In this document: one piece after another, positions 57,312 to 64,000 of the stretch
How positions within the stretch are numbered: position 1 is the first letter of the stretch
How the letters are laid out: every line of letters begins with the position of its first letter
Assembly: GCF_000772105.1 (NCBI RefSeq)
Contig: NZ_CP009354.1
Span: 1,922,001-1,986,000 of the forward strand
Source of the DNA: Vibrio tubiashii ATCC 19109
Lineage (GTDB): Bacteria; Pseudomonadota; Gammaproteobacteria; Enterobacterales; Vibrionaceae
DNA length: 64,000 nt
Direction: 5' to 3'
Notes under the pieces: model-generated
Seen by the model: only the letters and a program-made list of their open reading frames with translations
What the model was told of the DNA's origin: nothing
Database searches by the model: none
Made by a program: the position numbers and the translations under genes

Positions 57312-59242
57312 TGGAACACCAGAATAACCAACCGCAAAACACAGAATCTAACCCTCCTAAATTTAGCGTCGGTATCGACTTAGGGACCACACATTGCGTG
57401 CTGTCCTATGTAGATACTAGCGTTGAAGATGCACGCGTTGAGGTAATGGCTATTCCTCAATTAACGGCACCAGGTACAGTAGAAAACCGCAGCCAACTCG
57501 GTTCATTTTTATACCAACCGCACGAACACGAAATGAACCCGGCATCGCGTGTTTTGCCTTGGTCATCTGAGCCAACGGCTCTTGTTGGTGCTATCGCGCG
57601 TAATTTAGGTGCTAAAACTCCGATTCGTCTGATTGCCAGTGCGAAATCTTGGCTTTGTCACGGTGGCGTCAACCGTCGCGACGCGTTTCTGCCGGCTGGC
57701 AGTCCTGAAGAAGTAGAGAAGGTGTCACCACTGCGTGCCACTGAGCTTTATTTAGAACACCTAAAACAAGCTTGGGATCATTCAAATCCAAATAATCCGC
57801 TTGCCAAGCAAGATGTAACCATCACTGTTCCGGCATCATTTGATCCTGCAGCACGCGATCTGACTGCAGAAGCTGCGCGCAATGTAGGCTTTGTTCATTT
57901 AACGCTACTTGAAGAGCCACAAGCTGCACTCTACAACTGGATCGATAACAGCAACGACAAATGGCGCGATGAAGTCTCTGTTGGCGATATTGTTCTTGTT
58001 GTTGATATCGGTGGTGGTACTACCGACCTTTCTCTTGTCGAGGTGACAGAGGAAGAAGGTAACCTAACACTTAATCGTATTGCAGTCGGTGAACATATCC
58101 TATTGGGTGGCGACAATATGGATCTTGCGTTGGCTTATCGCCTTAAGATGAAGCTTGCTCAAGAAGGTAAAGAGCTTCAGCCATGGCAAGTTCAAGCAAT
58201 GACTCATGCATGTCGTGATGCTAAAGAAGCCCTACTAAACGATAGCGAGCTTCAATCGGTGCCTATCGTTGTACCGAGTCGTGGTTCTAAGCTGCTAGGG
58301 GCAACGCTTAAAACAGAGCTTACTCAGCAAGAAGTTCAACAAACTCTTGTTGATGGATTCTTCCCGAAAGTTGCTGTTTGCGAGCATCCTGTTCAGCGCA
58401 ACCGTGGCGCACTGACTCAAATGGGTCTGCCTTACGCACAAGACGCAGGTATTACTCGCCATATTGCGGCATTCTTAACCAAACAAGCCAACGCGCTTTC
58501 TGGTTCTGAAGCACAGCAAGAGTACAACCCATTTGCCAACATGCCAGGCATGCCGGGTGGTGACGCAGCTCAATCTTCTGATTTCATCAAGCCAACGGCG
58601 ATTTTATTTAACGGTGGCGTACTGAAGTCAACCCTGCTTGCTAATCGTCTTGAAGAAACGCTCAACGAATGGTTGATTGACGCAGATAGCGAAATGGCGA
58701 AGCGTTTAACTGGCGTTGATCTCGATCTTGCAGTAGCAAGCGGAGCTTCATACTACGGCAGTGTTCGCCGCGGACAAGGCGTTCGAATTCGAGGCGGTAT
58801 TGCGTCTAGCTACTACGTAGGAATTGAGAGTGCTATGCCCGCTATCCCAGGTATGGCACCACCGATGGAGGCACTGTGTGTAGCTCCATTTGGCATGGAA
58901 GAAGGCTCTAGCGCTGATGTTCCAAGCCAAGAGTTTGGACTTATCATTGGTCAACCGGTTAACTTCCAGTTCTTTGGTTCTACCGTTCGTCGTGACGATA
59001 TCGCTGGTACTCATCTAGACCATTGGGCTCCTGAAGAGCTAGACGAATTACCTGAGATTCAAGTCACGCTGCCTGTATCTGAAGGGCGCCGTGAAGGTGA
59101 AGTCGTTCCGGTGACTCTTGCATCACGCGTCACTGAACTCGGTACTTTGTATCTTGAAGCTATCGCTGCTGACAATGGGCAGAAATGGCATGTTGAGTTT
59201 GATGTCCGCGAAGACGTAAACTCGAGCTCAGAACAAGCATAA
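57311..59242 (+). CDS. Hsp70 family protein 1 (DUF2760-associated)
   Basis: This 643-residue Hsp70-like ATPase keeps the nucleotide-binding motifs GIDLGTTHCVLSY (about residue 21) and VVDIGGGTTDLSLVEV (about 230), and VTITVPASFDPAARD. The last 150 residues are not a recognisable DnaK substrate-binding domain and contain no lid sequence. It is clearly distinct from DnaK, HscA and YegD. It is followed by a terminator-like hairpin and then a second Hsp70. It should act on clients presented by the membrane-bound DUF2760 protein, by inference from gene order. Confidence 0.92.
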   Translation: MEHQNNQPQNTESNPPKFSVGIDLGTTHCVLSYVDTSVEDARVEVMAIPQLTAPGTVENRSQLGSFLYQPHEHEMNPASRVLPWSSEPTALVGAIARNLGAKTPIRLIASAKSWLCHGGVNRRDAFLPAGSPEEVEKVSPLRATELYLEHLKQAWDHSNPNNPLAKQDVTITVPASFDPAARDLTAEAARNVGFVHLTLLEEPQAALYNWIDNSNDKWRDEVSVGDIVLVVDIGGGTTDLSLVEVTEEEGNLTLNRIAVGEHILLGGDNMDLALAYRLKMKLAQEGKELQPWQVQAMTHACRDAKEALLNDSELQSVPIVVPSRGSKLLGATLKTELTQQEVQQTLVDGFFPKVAVCEHPVQRNRGALTQMGLPYAQDAGITRHIAAFLTKQANALSGSEAQQEYNPFANMPGMPGGDAAQSSDFIKPTAILFNGGVLKSTLLANRLEETLNEWLIDADSEMAKRLTGVDLDLAVASGASYYGSVRRGQGVRIRGGIASSYYVGIESAMPAIPGMAPPMEALCVAPFGMEEGSSADVPSQEFGLIIGQPVNFQFFGSTVRRDDIAGTHLDHWAPEELDELPEIQVTLPVSEGRREGEVVPVTLASRVTELGTLYLEAIAADNGQKWHVEFDVREDVNSSSEQA

Positions 59243-59247
59243 CGATT

Positions 59248-59274
59248 AACGGCACCTCTGGGTGCCGTTGTTTT
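59248..59274 (+). terminator. Hairpin between the two hsp70 genes, possible partial terminator
   Basis: AACGGCACC-TCTG-GGTGCCGTT is a perfect 9-base stem followed by GTTTT. It would reduce read-through into the second gene or protect the upstream mRNA. I see no separate promoter in the 58-base gap. Confidence 0.7.
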
Positions 59275-59299
59275 AAGTTGTCCGCAAATAAGGTTATCT

Positions 59300-62107
59300 A
59301 TGGCATCTCCTCGATTCTTAGTCGGTATTGATTTAGGTACAACCAACACGGTTGTCGCATTCTGTGAAATCACCGACGACCTACAAAACTCTGCCGTTTC
59401 CCTATTTGAAATAGACCAGTTAATCGGCCCAGGTGAAGTCGTCCGCAAGCCATTGCTGCCCTCTTTCCGTTATCACCCTGCTGCAGGTCAAGTATCTCCA
59501 TCAGACTTAATACTGCCATGGGACAATCAACCCGTCGCTGGTGACATTAGCCAAGTGATTGTTGGCGAATGGGCACGAGAGCTCGGTGCTAAAGTGGAAG
59601 GTCGCCAAGTTTCTAGTGCCAAAAGCTGGCTCTCACACCAAGCCGTGGATCGAAGCTCCGATATTTTGCCTTGGGCTGGCGCAACGGATGTTGATAAAGT
59701 CTCGCCTGTTATCGCTAGCGCAAGCTACCTAAACCACATTCGACTGGCTTGGAACTATCGCAATCCAAGTAATAAGCTTGAAGACCAAGAAGTGGTGGTA
59801 ACAGTCCCTGCTTCATTCGACGAAACGGCACGCAAACTTACCCTTGAAGCCGCGCAGCTCGCAGGGTTAAACAAAATTGTCCTTCTCGAAGAGCCTCAAG
59901 CGGTTTGTTACGACTGGTATGCGCGCCACCAGCAAAGTGCAGCAGAAGAGCTAAAAGACCTGCCGTTAATTCTTGTCTGTGATGTCGGTGGTGGTACAAC
60001 CGATTTAAGTTTGATTGAAGCTAAATTCGATCAAAGTGAACTCTCTTTGGATCGCATTGGTGTGGGCGATCACTTAATGCTAGGTGGTGATAACCTCGAC
60101 CTTGCGTTAGCGCATCTGGCAGAGCAACGCTTCAATCAAAGTAAAAAGCTCAACGCAGCCAGCTTAACTAAGCTGATTCAGCAAACACGTAAAGCAAAAG
60201 AAAACTTACTTTCGGCCGATGCACCTGAAGAAGTGAAGATCACTATGCTCGGTAGCGGTTCTAAATTGCTAGGCGGCACGAAGAGTATCGGCCTTTCAAA
60301 GCAAGAAGTTCATCAAATTGCGTTGGATGGATTCTTCCCACTGTCTGATTTTACAGACACACCAGATAAAAGACGCAGTGCTGTCGTTGAGTTTGGCCTG
60401 CCTTACGTGGCCGATCCTGCGGTCAGTAAACACGTAGCCGAGTTTTTGAGCCAACATCAGCAAGTTTCAATGGCGGCGCTCAATCAAGACGATTCCAACA
60501 AGCCTGCTATCCCTGTTGGTATACTGCTCAACGGTGGGGTGTTCAATAGTGACCTCGTCACACAGCGTGTTACTCAATTGCTTGGCAACTGGCGCGGTGA
60601 CGATGTCACGGTGCTCGATAACCCTCATCCAGATTGGTCAGTCGCACTTGGTGCTGTTGCCTTTAGTAAAGCTCGCCGAGGCGCACAACTTAAGATCGGT
60701 GGTGGCGCAGCACGTTCTTACTTCTTACATCTTCAAGAAAAGAACAAAATGGGCAAAGCACTCTGCCTGCTATCAAAAGGCACCGAGGAAGGACACGAAA
60801 TTAGGCTAAGCGGTCGCCGATTCTCGTTAACTTTGGGCGAACCTGTTCGTTTTAATCTTCTAACGACGACACACGACACGCTTTCTAACAACACCGCGAT
60901 TCAAAATGGCGTCATGGTTGATATTGACCCAGACCTATTCGCGCCGCTACCGCCTTACATCTCGACATTGCAAGGTGAAGGAATCGAACTGCAAGCCAAC
61001 CAGAAAGAGCAAGTTGAAGTTCAGCTCGCCTGTCAGCTAACCGAAGTCGGCACGCTGAAAATGGAATGTGTCCATGTCGAAGATGACACAAAACGTTGGG
61101 AACTAGAATTTGAAGTTCGTAACCAACAAGCAGAAGATCAAGTTGAAGAGAGTCTTCACCCTCGCCTGCCCGAATGTAAAGAGCTGATATCTCGTATCTA
61201 TAGTGGCAACAAGAAAAGCGCGGATTCTAAAGAAATCAAAACCCTAGCTAAAGAGCTAGAGCGAAAACTTGGCAAGCGTGATGAGTGGGACTTCACGACT
61301 TTGCGTCAGCTGTTCGATGCTTTTGCACTCGGACGCAAGCGCCGCCGCCGCTCTGAGCCACACGAAAAAAACTGGCTGCGCTTAGCTGGATTCTCACTGC
61401 GCCCTGGTTTTGGCGAAGCTACTGATTCATGGCGTATAGAGCAGGTTTGGGGGCTCTATCAACAGGGAATTCAGTTTAAAAACCATCAAGGTTGGACTGA
61501 CTGGTGGGTTTTCTGGCGTAGAATTGCCGGAGGTCTCAGCCAAGAACAGCAAGAGACTATCCTCGCCGATATTGCTAAATATCTGCACCCTGGGGCTATG
61601 AAAAACCCTCAGTCAGCCAAAGCGGCACAAGATATGGGTTATGAGTCTATGGTTAGACTTGCCGCTTCACTAGAGCATCTTGAAGTTGAAGATAAAGTGC
61701 TGCTCGCTTCTTGGTGCTTAAGTAAAGCCATCAACCATAACCAGTTCGAACAAGCGCATTGGTGGGCATTAGGCAGACTTGCCTCACGTACTCCTCTGTA
61801 TGGCAGTCAGCACAGCGTGATTCCTCGTGAACAAGCAGAGCAATGGCTACCTAAGTTGCTTGAACAAAACTGGCAAAAAGAACCCATGATTGCTTTTGCC
61901 GCGGTCATGATCTGTCGAAAAACAGGCGATCGCCTGTTTGATATTTCTGATGACTTTAGAAGCCAAGTTCTTGCTAAGCTAAAACAAAGCAAGGTGCCGG
62001 AATCTTGGATTAGCCTGGTAGATGAGGTCAAAGAACTATCAGAAAGCGAATCTAAGCGCGTGTTTGGTGATGCTCTGCCTAGTGGGTTGACTCTTGTAAA
62101 TCATTAA
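59300..62107 (+). CDS. Hsp70 family protein 2 with C-terminal DUF3731 domain
   Basis: This 935-residue protein has an Hsp70 nucleotide-binding domain (GIDLGTTNTVVAFCE near residue 10, CDVGGGTTDLSLIEA near 230), a short beta-rich part, and an extra C-terminal alpha-helical region of about 300 residues (from about 640: ISRIYSGNKKS, FALGRKRRRRSEPHEKNWLRLAGFSLRPGFG) corresponding to DUF3731. It is homologous to protein 1 over the first 600 residues, so the two arose by duplication. The basic run KRRRR is striking. There is a ribosome site, AAGG, before the ATG. Function is unknown. Confidence 0.9.
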   Translation: MASPRFLVGIDLGTTNTVVAFCEITDDLQNSAVSLFEIDQLIGPGEVVRKPLLPSFRYHPAAGQVSPSDLILPWDNQPVAGDISQVIVGEWARELGAKVEGRQVSSAKSWLSHQAVDRSSDILPWAGATDVDKVSPVIASASYLNHIRLAWNYRNPSNKLEDQEVVVTVPASFDETARKLTLEAAQLAGLNKIVLLEEPQAVCYDWYARHQQSAAEELKDLPLILVCDVGGGTTDLSLIEAKFDQSELSLDRIGVGDHLMLGGDNLDLALAHLAEQRFNQSKKLNAASLTKLIQQTRKAKENLLSADAPEEVKITMLGSGSKLLGGTKSIGLSKQEVHQIALDGFFPLSDFTDTPDKRRSAVVEFGLPYVADPAVSKHVAEFLSQHQQVSMAALNQDDSNKPAIPVGILLNGGVFNSDLVTQRVTQLLGNWRGDDVTVLDNPHPDWSVALGAVAFSKARRGAQLKIGGGAARSYFLHLQEKNKMGKALCLLSKGTEEGHEIRLSGRRFSLTLGEPVRFNLLTTTHDTLSNNTAIQNGVMVDIDPDLFAPLPPYISTLQGEGIELQANQKEQVEVQLACQLTEVGTLKMECVHVEDDTKRWELEFEVRNQQAEDQVEESLHPRLPECKELISRIYSGNKKSADSKEIKTLAKELERKLGKRDEWDFTTLRQLFDAFALGRKRRRRSEPHEKNWLRLAGFSLRPGFGEATDSWRIEQVWGLYQQGIQFKNHQGWTDWWVFWRRIAGGLSQEQQETILADIAKYLHPGAMKNPQSAKAAQDMGYESMVRLAASLEHLEVEDKVLLASWCLSKAINHNQFEQAHWWALGRLASRTPLYGSQHSVIPREQAEQWLPKLLEQNWQKEPMIAFAAVMICRKTGDRLFDISDDFRSQVLAKLKQSKVPESWISLVDEVKELSESESKRVFGDALPSGLTLVNH

Positions 62108-62134
62108 TGCTGGAAAGCATTATAATCCTAAGAC

Positions 62135-62166
62135 AAAAAAGCCCTTCTCATCGAAGGGCATTTTTT
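62135..62166. terminator. Bidirectional terminator
   Basis: GCCCTTC-TCATC-GAAGGGC is flanked by A6 on the left and T6 on the right, between the Hsp70 operon and the convergent effector-like gene. A second small hairpin (TAATGCT-GGAA-AGCATTA, 62105-62122) overlaps the hsp70 stop. Confidence 0.9.
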
Positions 62167-62193
62167 AGTGTTAACAAAGCATGTAGACGTGGG

Positions 62194-63735
62194 TTAAGCC
62201 ATCATCTCTTCCGTAATCCCCACCCTTAACAGCGCAGCTTTCTCAAAAGCAGTCAGCTCAGAAATATCCCGAATCATTGGTGCATCAGCAAAGCGAGTAT
62301 CGGTTGGCTCACCTAACTTTTCCTTTAGAGCAGTAATCAGTCCTTCGATGACATTACCGTAGCGCATCGCACTAGATATAAGCACCGGATTTTCCTGCGC
62401 ATCATCAGAAACCGGCACTTTTTCAGCAACTAAGCCCATAATACCCCTAAGATTCTGGCCAAAATCGCCTTCCAACTGAGCTAAGGCCTGCTTAAGATCG
62501 CTTTGCGACATACCATCAAAGCTTGATTTCATTAACTCTCTGTCAAACTTAGCATGAGCGTTTGCGTCAATAGCGTCTTCCGGCTTATCCGCTGTTTTTG
62601 CGTGCCACTGAGAGGCTGACATATCAATGAAGCCCTGAATACCTTGCATTACTGTTCCTGCATTTGGCCGACTATGACTTAACGAGTCTACAATCGAGCC
62701 TAGTTCGCCAGTATATGATGCATCTTGGTTTGAAACTGTTGACAGTGCAAGCTCCCGGATCATAACTAAGTCTCCCTTATTAAGAGCGTCATTCTGTATC
62801 ATACTAAAGGAAACAGTCCCGTCGGCGATTGCATCTTGCAGTGCATTAATCGATTCGCTAGACAGTGTAGGGGTTGTACTTGGTGCTATTCTGGTAGCAA
62901 GAAAGCTAACTGCATCCAGTGCAGTTTTAACACTGTTATCTTTAGCAGAGCGACCGCCTCCAATCCCAAGATCGTTATCCGCTTCATAGCGAGATTCAAT
63001 TGAGTTCGCGGGCTTCTCTTCACTTGCCGAAGCAGTCTGTTGAGGCTGTAAGTAATCAATTAATTCATCTTTAAGCTTGCTGATTTGTACGGAAAGTTGA
63101 TTGATCTTGTCGCTAGCGGCTTGTAGTTCCTCGGATAAGGCATCGTTCAAAAACGTTGAAGCATCTTTAGCCTCACCACTACCTGTTGTCGCCCACTGCT
63201 GGAAAGGCTGACCACCCACCATATCGCTTAATATGTTGCTTGCTGCCGTTTTCTGAGTTTCGGTTCCGAACAGTTTGATGGTCTGAAGTGCTGTGACTGT
63301 TGAACGTAGAGCGCCATTGTTTGTCGCAAGCTCTCTATGCTGCTGTTTCAGTGACTCTCCATCAAGGCTCGATAAAGTATCTAACTGAGTTAGGCCATTT
63401 AGAGACTCTTTTAGAGCTACCTTACCCATTTCTTCACGAGATAGTTGCTGTGTTTGACCTGTCGGGGTCATGCTTGATATAGGCTTATCTTTTGATACAA
63501 ACAACCCCTTAATGGCGTTTACCGCACCGCTCAACCAGCTAATAACCTTGTCTTTTAGCGACGTTCTCGGACTACTCTCCGTTCTTTCTGCTAACTGCTG
63601 AACTTCTTTTGGTGTTGCGATTGAAGTGACGGGTTTATCACCAAGTGCGCCAGTCTGAGCTGACATCTCTGTCTGATGATTTGAAACATTGGCAACCTGT
63701 GTTGCGCTTGAGTGAGTTGCATTTAAATGAGTCAT
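62194..63735 (-). CDS. Putative type III secretion effector or secreted protein, unknown activity
   Basis: This 513-residue protein has no signal peptide. Its N-terminus is Ser/Thr/Asn/Gln-rich and unstructured (MTHLNATHSSATQVANVSN), as in type III secretion signals. An amphipathic segment LKDKVISWLSGAVNAIKGLF (about residues 60-79) may bind membranes. The rest is polar and helical with low-complexity linkers, and has no catalytic motif that I recognise. The upstream region holds ExsA-like sites in both directions, and the divergent gene may be a chaperone. Assignment as an effector is an inference from context, not from homology. Confidence 0.5.
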   Translation of the reverse strand: MTHLNATHSSATQVANVSNHQTEMSAQTGALGDKPVTSIATPKEVQQLAERTESSPRTSLKDKVISWLSGAVNAIKGLFVSKDKPISSMTPTGQTQQLSREEMGKVALKESLNGLTQLDTLSSLDGESLKQQHRELATNNGALRSTVTALQTIKLFGTETQKTAASNILSDMVGGQPFQQWATTGSGEAKDASTFLNDALSEELQAASDKINQLSVQISKLKDELIDYLQPQQTASASEEKPANSIESRYEADNDLGIGGGRSAKDNSVKTALDAVSFLATRIAPSTTPTLSSESINALQDAIADGTVSFSMIQNDALNKGDLVMIRELALSTVSNQDASYTGELGSIVDSLSHSRPNAGTVMQGIQGFIDMSASQWHAKTADKPEDAIDANAHAKFDRELMKSSFDGMSQSDLKQALAQLEGDFGQNLRGIMGLVAEKVPVSDDAQENPVLISSAMRYGNVIEGLITALKEKLGEPTDTRFADAPMIRDISELTAFEKAALLRVGITEEMMA

Positions 63736-63793
63736 ACTGCTTTTCTTTATTGTTTAACACGCTAAGCAGTTTAGGAGCTTGCTGCAGGAGAAA

Positions 63794-63818
63794 ATATCAG
63801 GATCGGTCGGAAATATAT
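63794..63818 (-). promoter_or_regulatory. ExsA-like site facing the effector-like gene
   Basis: The minus-strand 25-mer ends CCGACCGATCCTGATAT. Against the P. aeruginosa ExsA consensus as I remember it (aAAAAnwmMygrCynnnmYTGayAk), it agrees at 22 of 25 positions, including both key elements GnC and TGnnA. The mismatches are mostly in the A-tract. It lies about 60 bases before the gene start. Confidence 0.55.
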
Positions 63819-63867
63819 AACTGACAAATACCAGTCAGCTATCTCATTCACTCACACCAAACAATAT

Positions 63868-63892
63868 AAAAACTTCCTGCCGATACTGATAG
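63868..63892 (+). promoter_or_regulatory. ExsA-like site facing the divergent gene
   Basis: AAAAACTTCCTGCC followed by GATACTGATAG agrees with the same consensus at 23 of 25 positions and has the full A-tract and TGATA. The GnC element reads TGC, so one key base differs. It lies about 60 bases before the ATG at 63954. Confidence 0.5.
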
Positions 63893-63953
63893 TTGAGCCA
63901 GACGCTTTTTGTTGTACTGCCGTCAGATTTTCAGACCAACATAAGAGTAACGA

Positions 63954-64000
63954 ATGAGTCAACAATACACTCAGGCAATTGAAATACTATGTCAGGAGTT
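63954..64000 (+). CDS. Start of a divergent gene, possibly a type III secretion chaperone (partial)
   Basis: ATG at 63954 has AAGAG 7 bases upstream and opens a frame, MSQQYTQAIEILCQE, that runs off the window. The short polar N-terminus with a helix is compatible with CesT-type effector chaperones, which are commonly encoded beside their effectors. The visible part is too short to be sure. Confidence 0.4.
   Translation, partial: MSQQYTQAIEILCQE

Overview
The window looks like a chromosomal segment of a Vibrio species. It carries a trp operon with unfused trpG and trpD but fused trpC-trpF, preceded by a trpL leader peptide. The order trxB-cydD-cydC, followed by rluB, yciO and rnm divergent from trp, is the arrangement I remember for the Vibrionaceae. 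Vibrio-type small families (DUF3392, DUF2797, DUF2760, the VC1184-type PLP enzyme) are also present. The DNA is moderately AT-rich, genes are densely packed, and intrinsic terminators are frequent. I see no rRNA, tRNA, CRISPR array, prophage or complete insertion sequence. The species cannot be named from this window.

Layout. 1-4000: the start of an aromatic amino acid permease behind a long leader with a possible leader peptide, a membrane-anchored repeat protein, and a SulP anion transporter. The SulP gene shares a structured 5' leader with its upstream neighbour. 4000-14000: a chemoreceptor with a heme-c motif, asnS, two small paralogues with a YYWHPDWL motif, a MocR regulator, an HD-GYP protein, aspartate/aromatic aminotransferase and an outer membrane barrel. 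14000-24500: an HrpB-like helicase, NAD malic enzyme, DUF3392, a SanA-like protein, a diguanylate cyclase, DUF2797, and a two-gene operon of a 2-oxoglutarate dioxygenase and a class V PLP enzyme. 24500-32600: trxB, cydDC, an interspersed repeat, DUF1289, rluB, yciO and rnm. 32600-39700: the complete trp regulatory region and trpEGD(CF)BA. 39700-56400: a dicarboxylate symporter, a VOC protein, an MsbA-like ABC exporter, outer membrane proteins, hrpA, a PhoD-like phosphatase, TerB, a secreted AGE-like protein, an exonuclease and a CHASE-GGDEF protein. 56500-62100: a DUF2760-Hsp70-Hsp70 operon with a heat-shock-type promoter. 62100-64000: a large protein of unknown function divergent from a gene that runs off the window, with two ExsA-like (type III secretion) sites between them.

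The most interesting items are: (1) the DUF2760/Hsp70/Hsp70-DUF3731 operon with a sigma32-like promoter, an intercistronic hairpin and a membrane-anchored (V-E-K)n partner, which looks like an undescribed chaperone system; (2) the putative type III effector and its divergent ExsA-like boxes; (3) the conserved leader RNA found twice around sulP, with pairing to the Shine-Dalgarno sequence; (4) the Phe/Tyr-ending leader ORF before the aromatic amino acid permease. Several genes act in connected metabolism: trp and asnS, aspC and malic enzyme, cydDC and trxB. Three c-di-GMP enzymes are scattered through the window.
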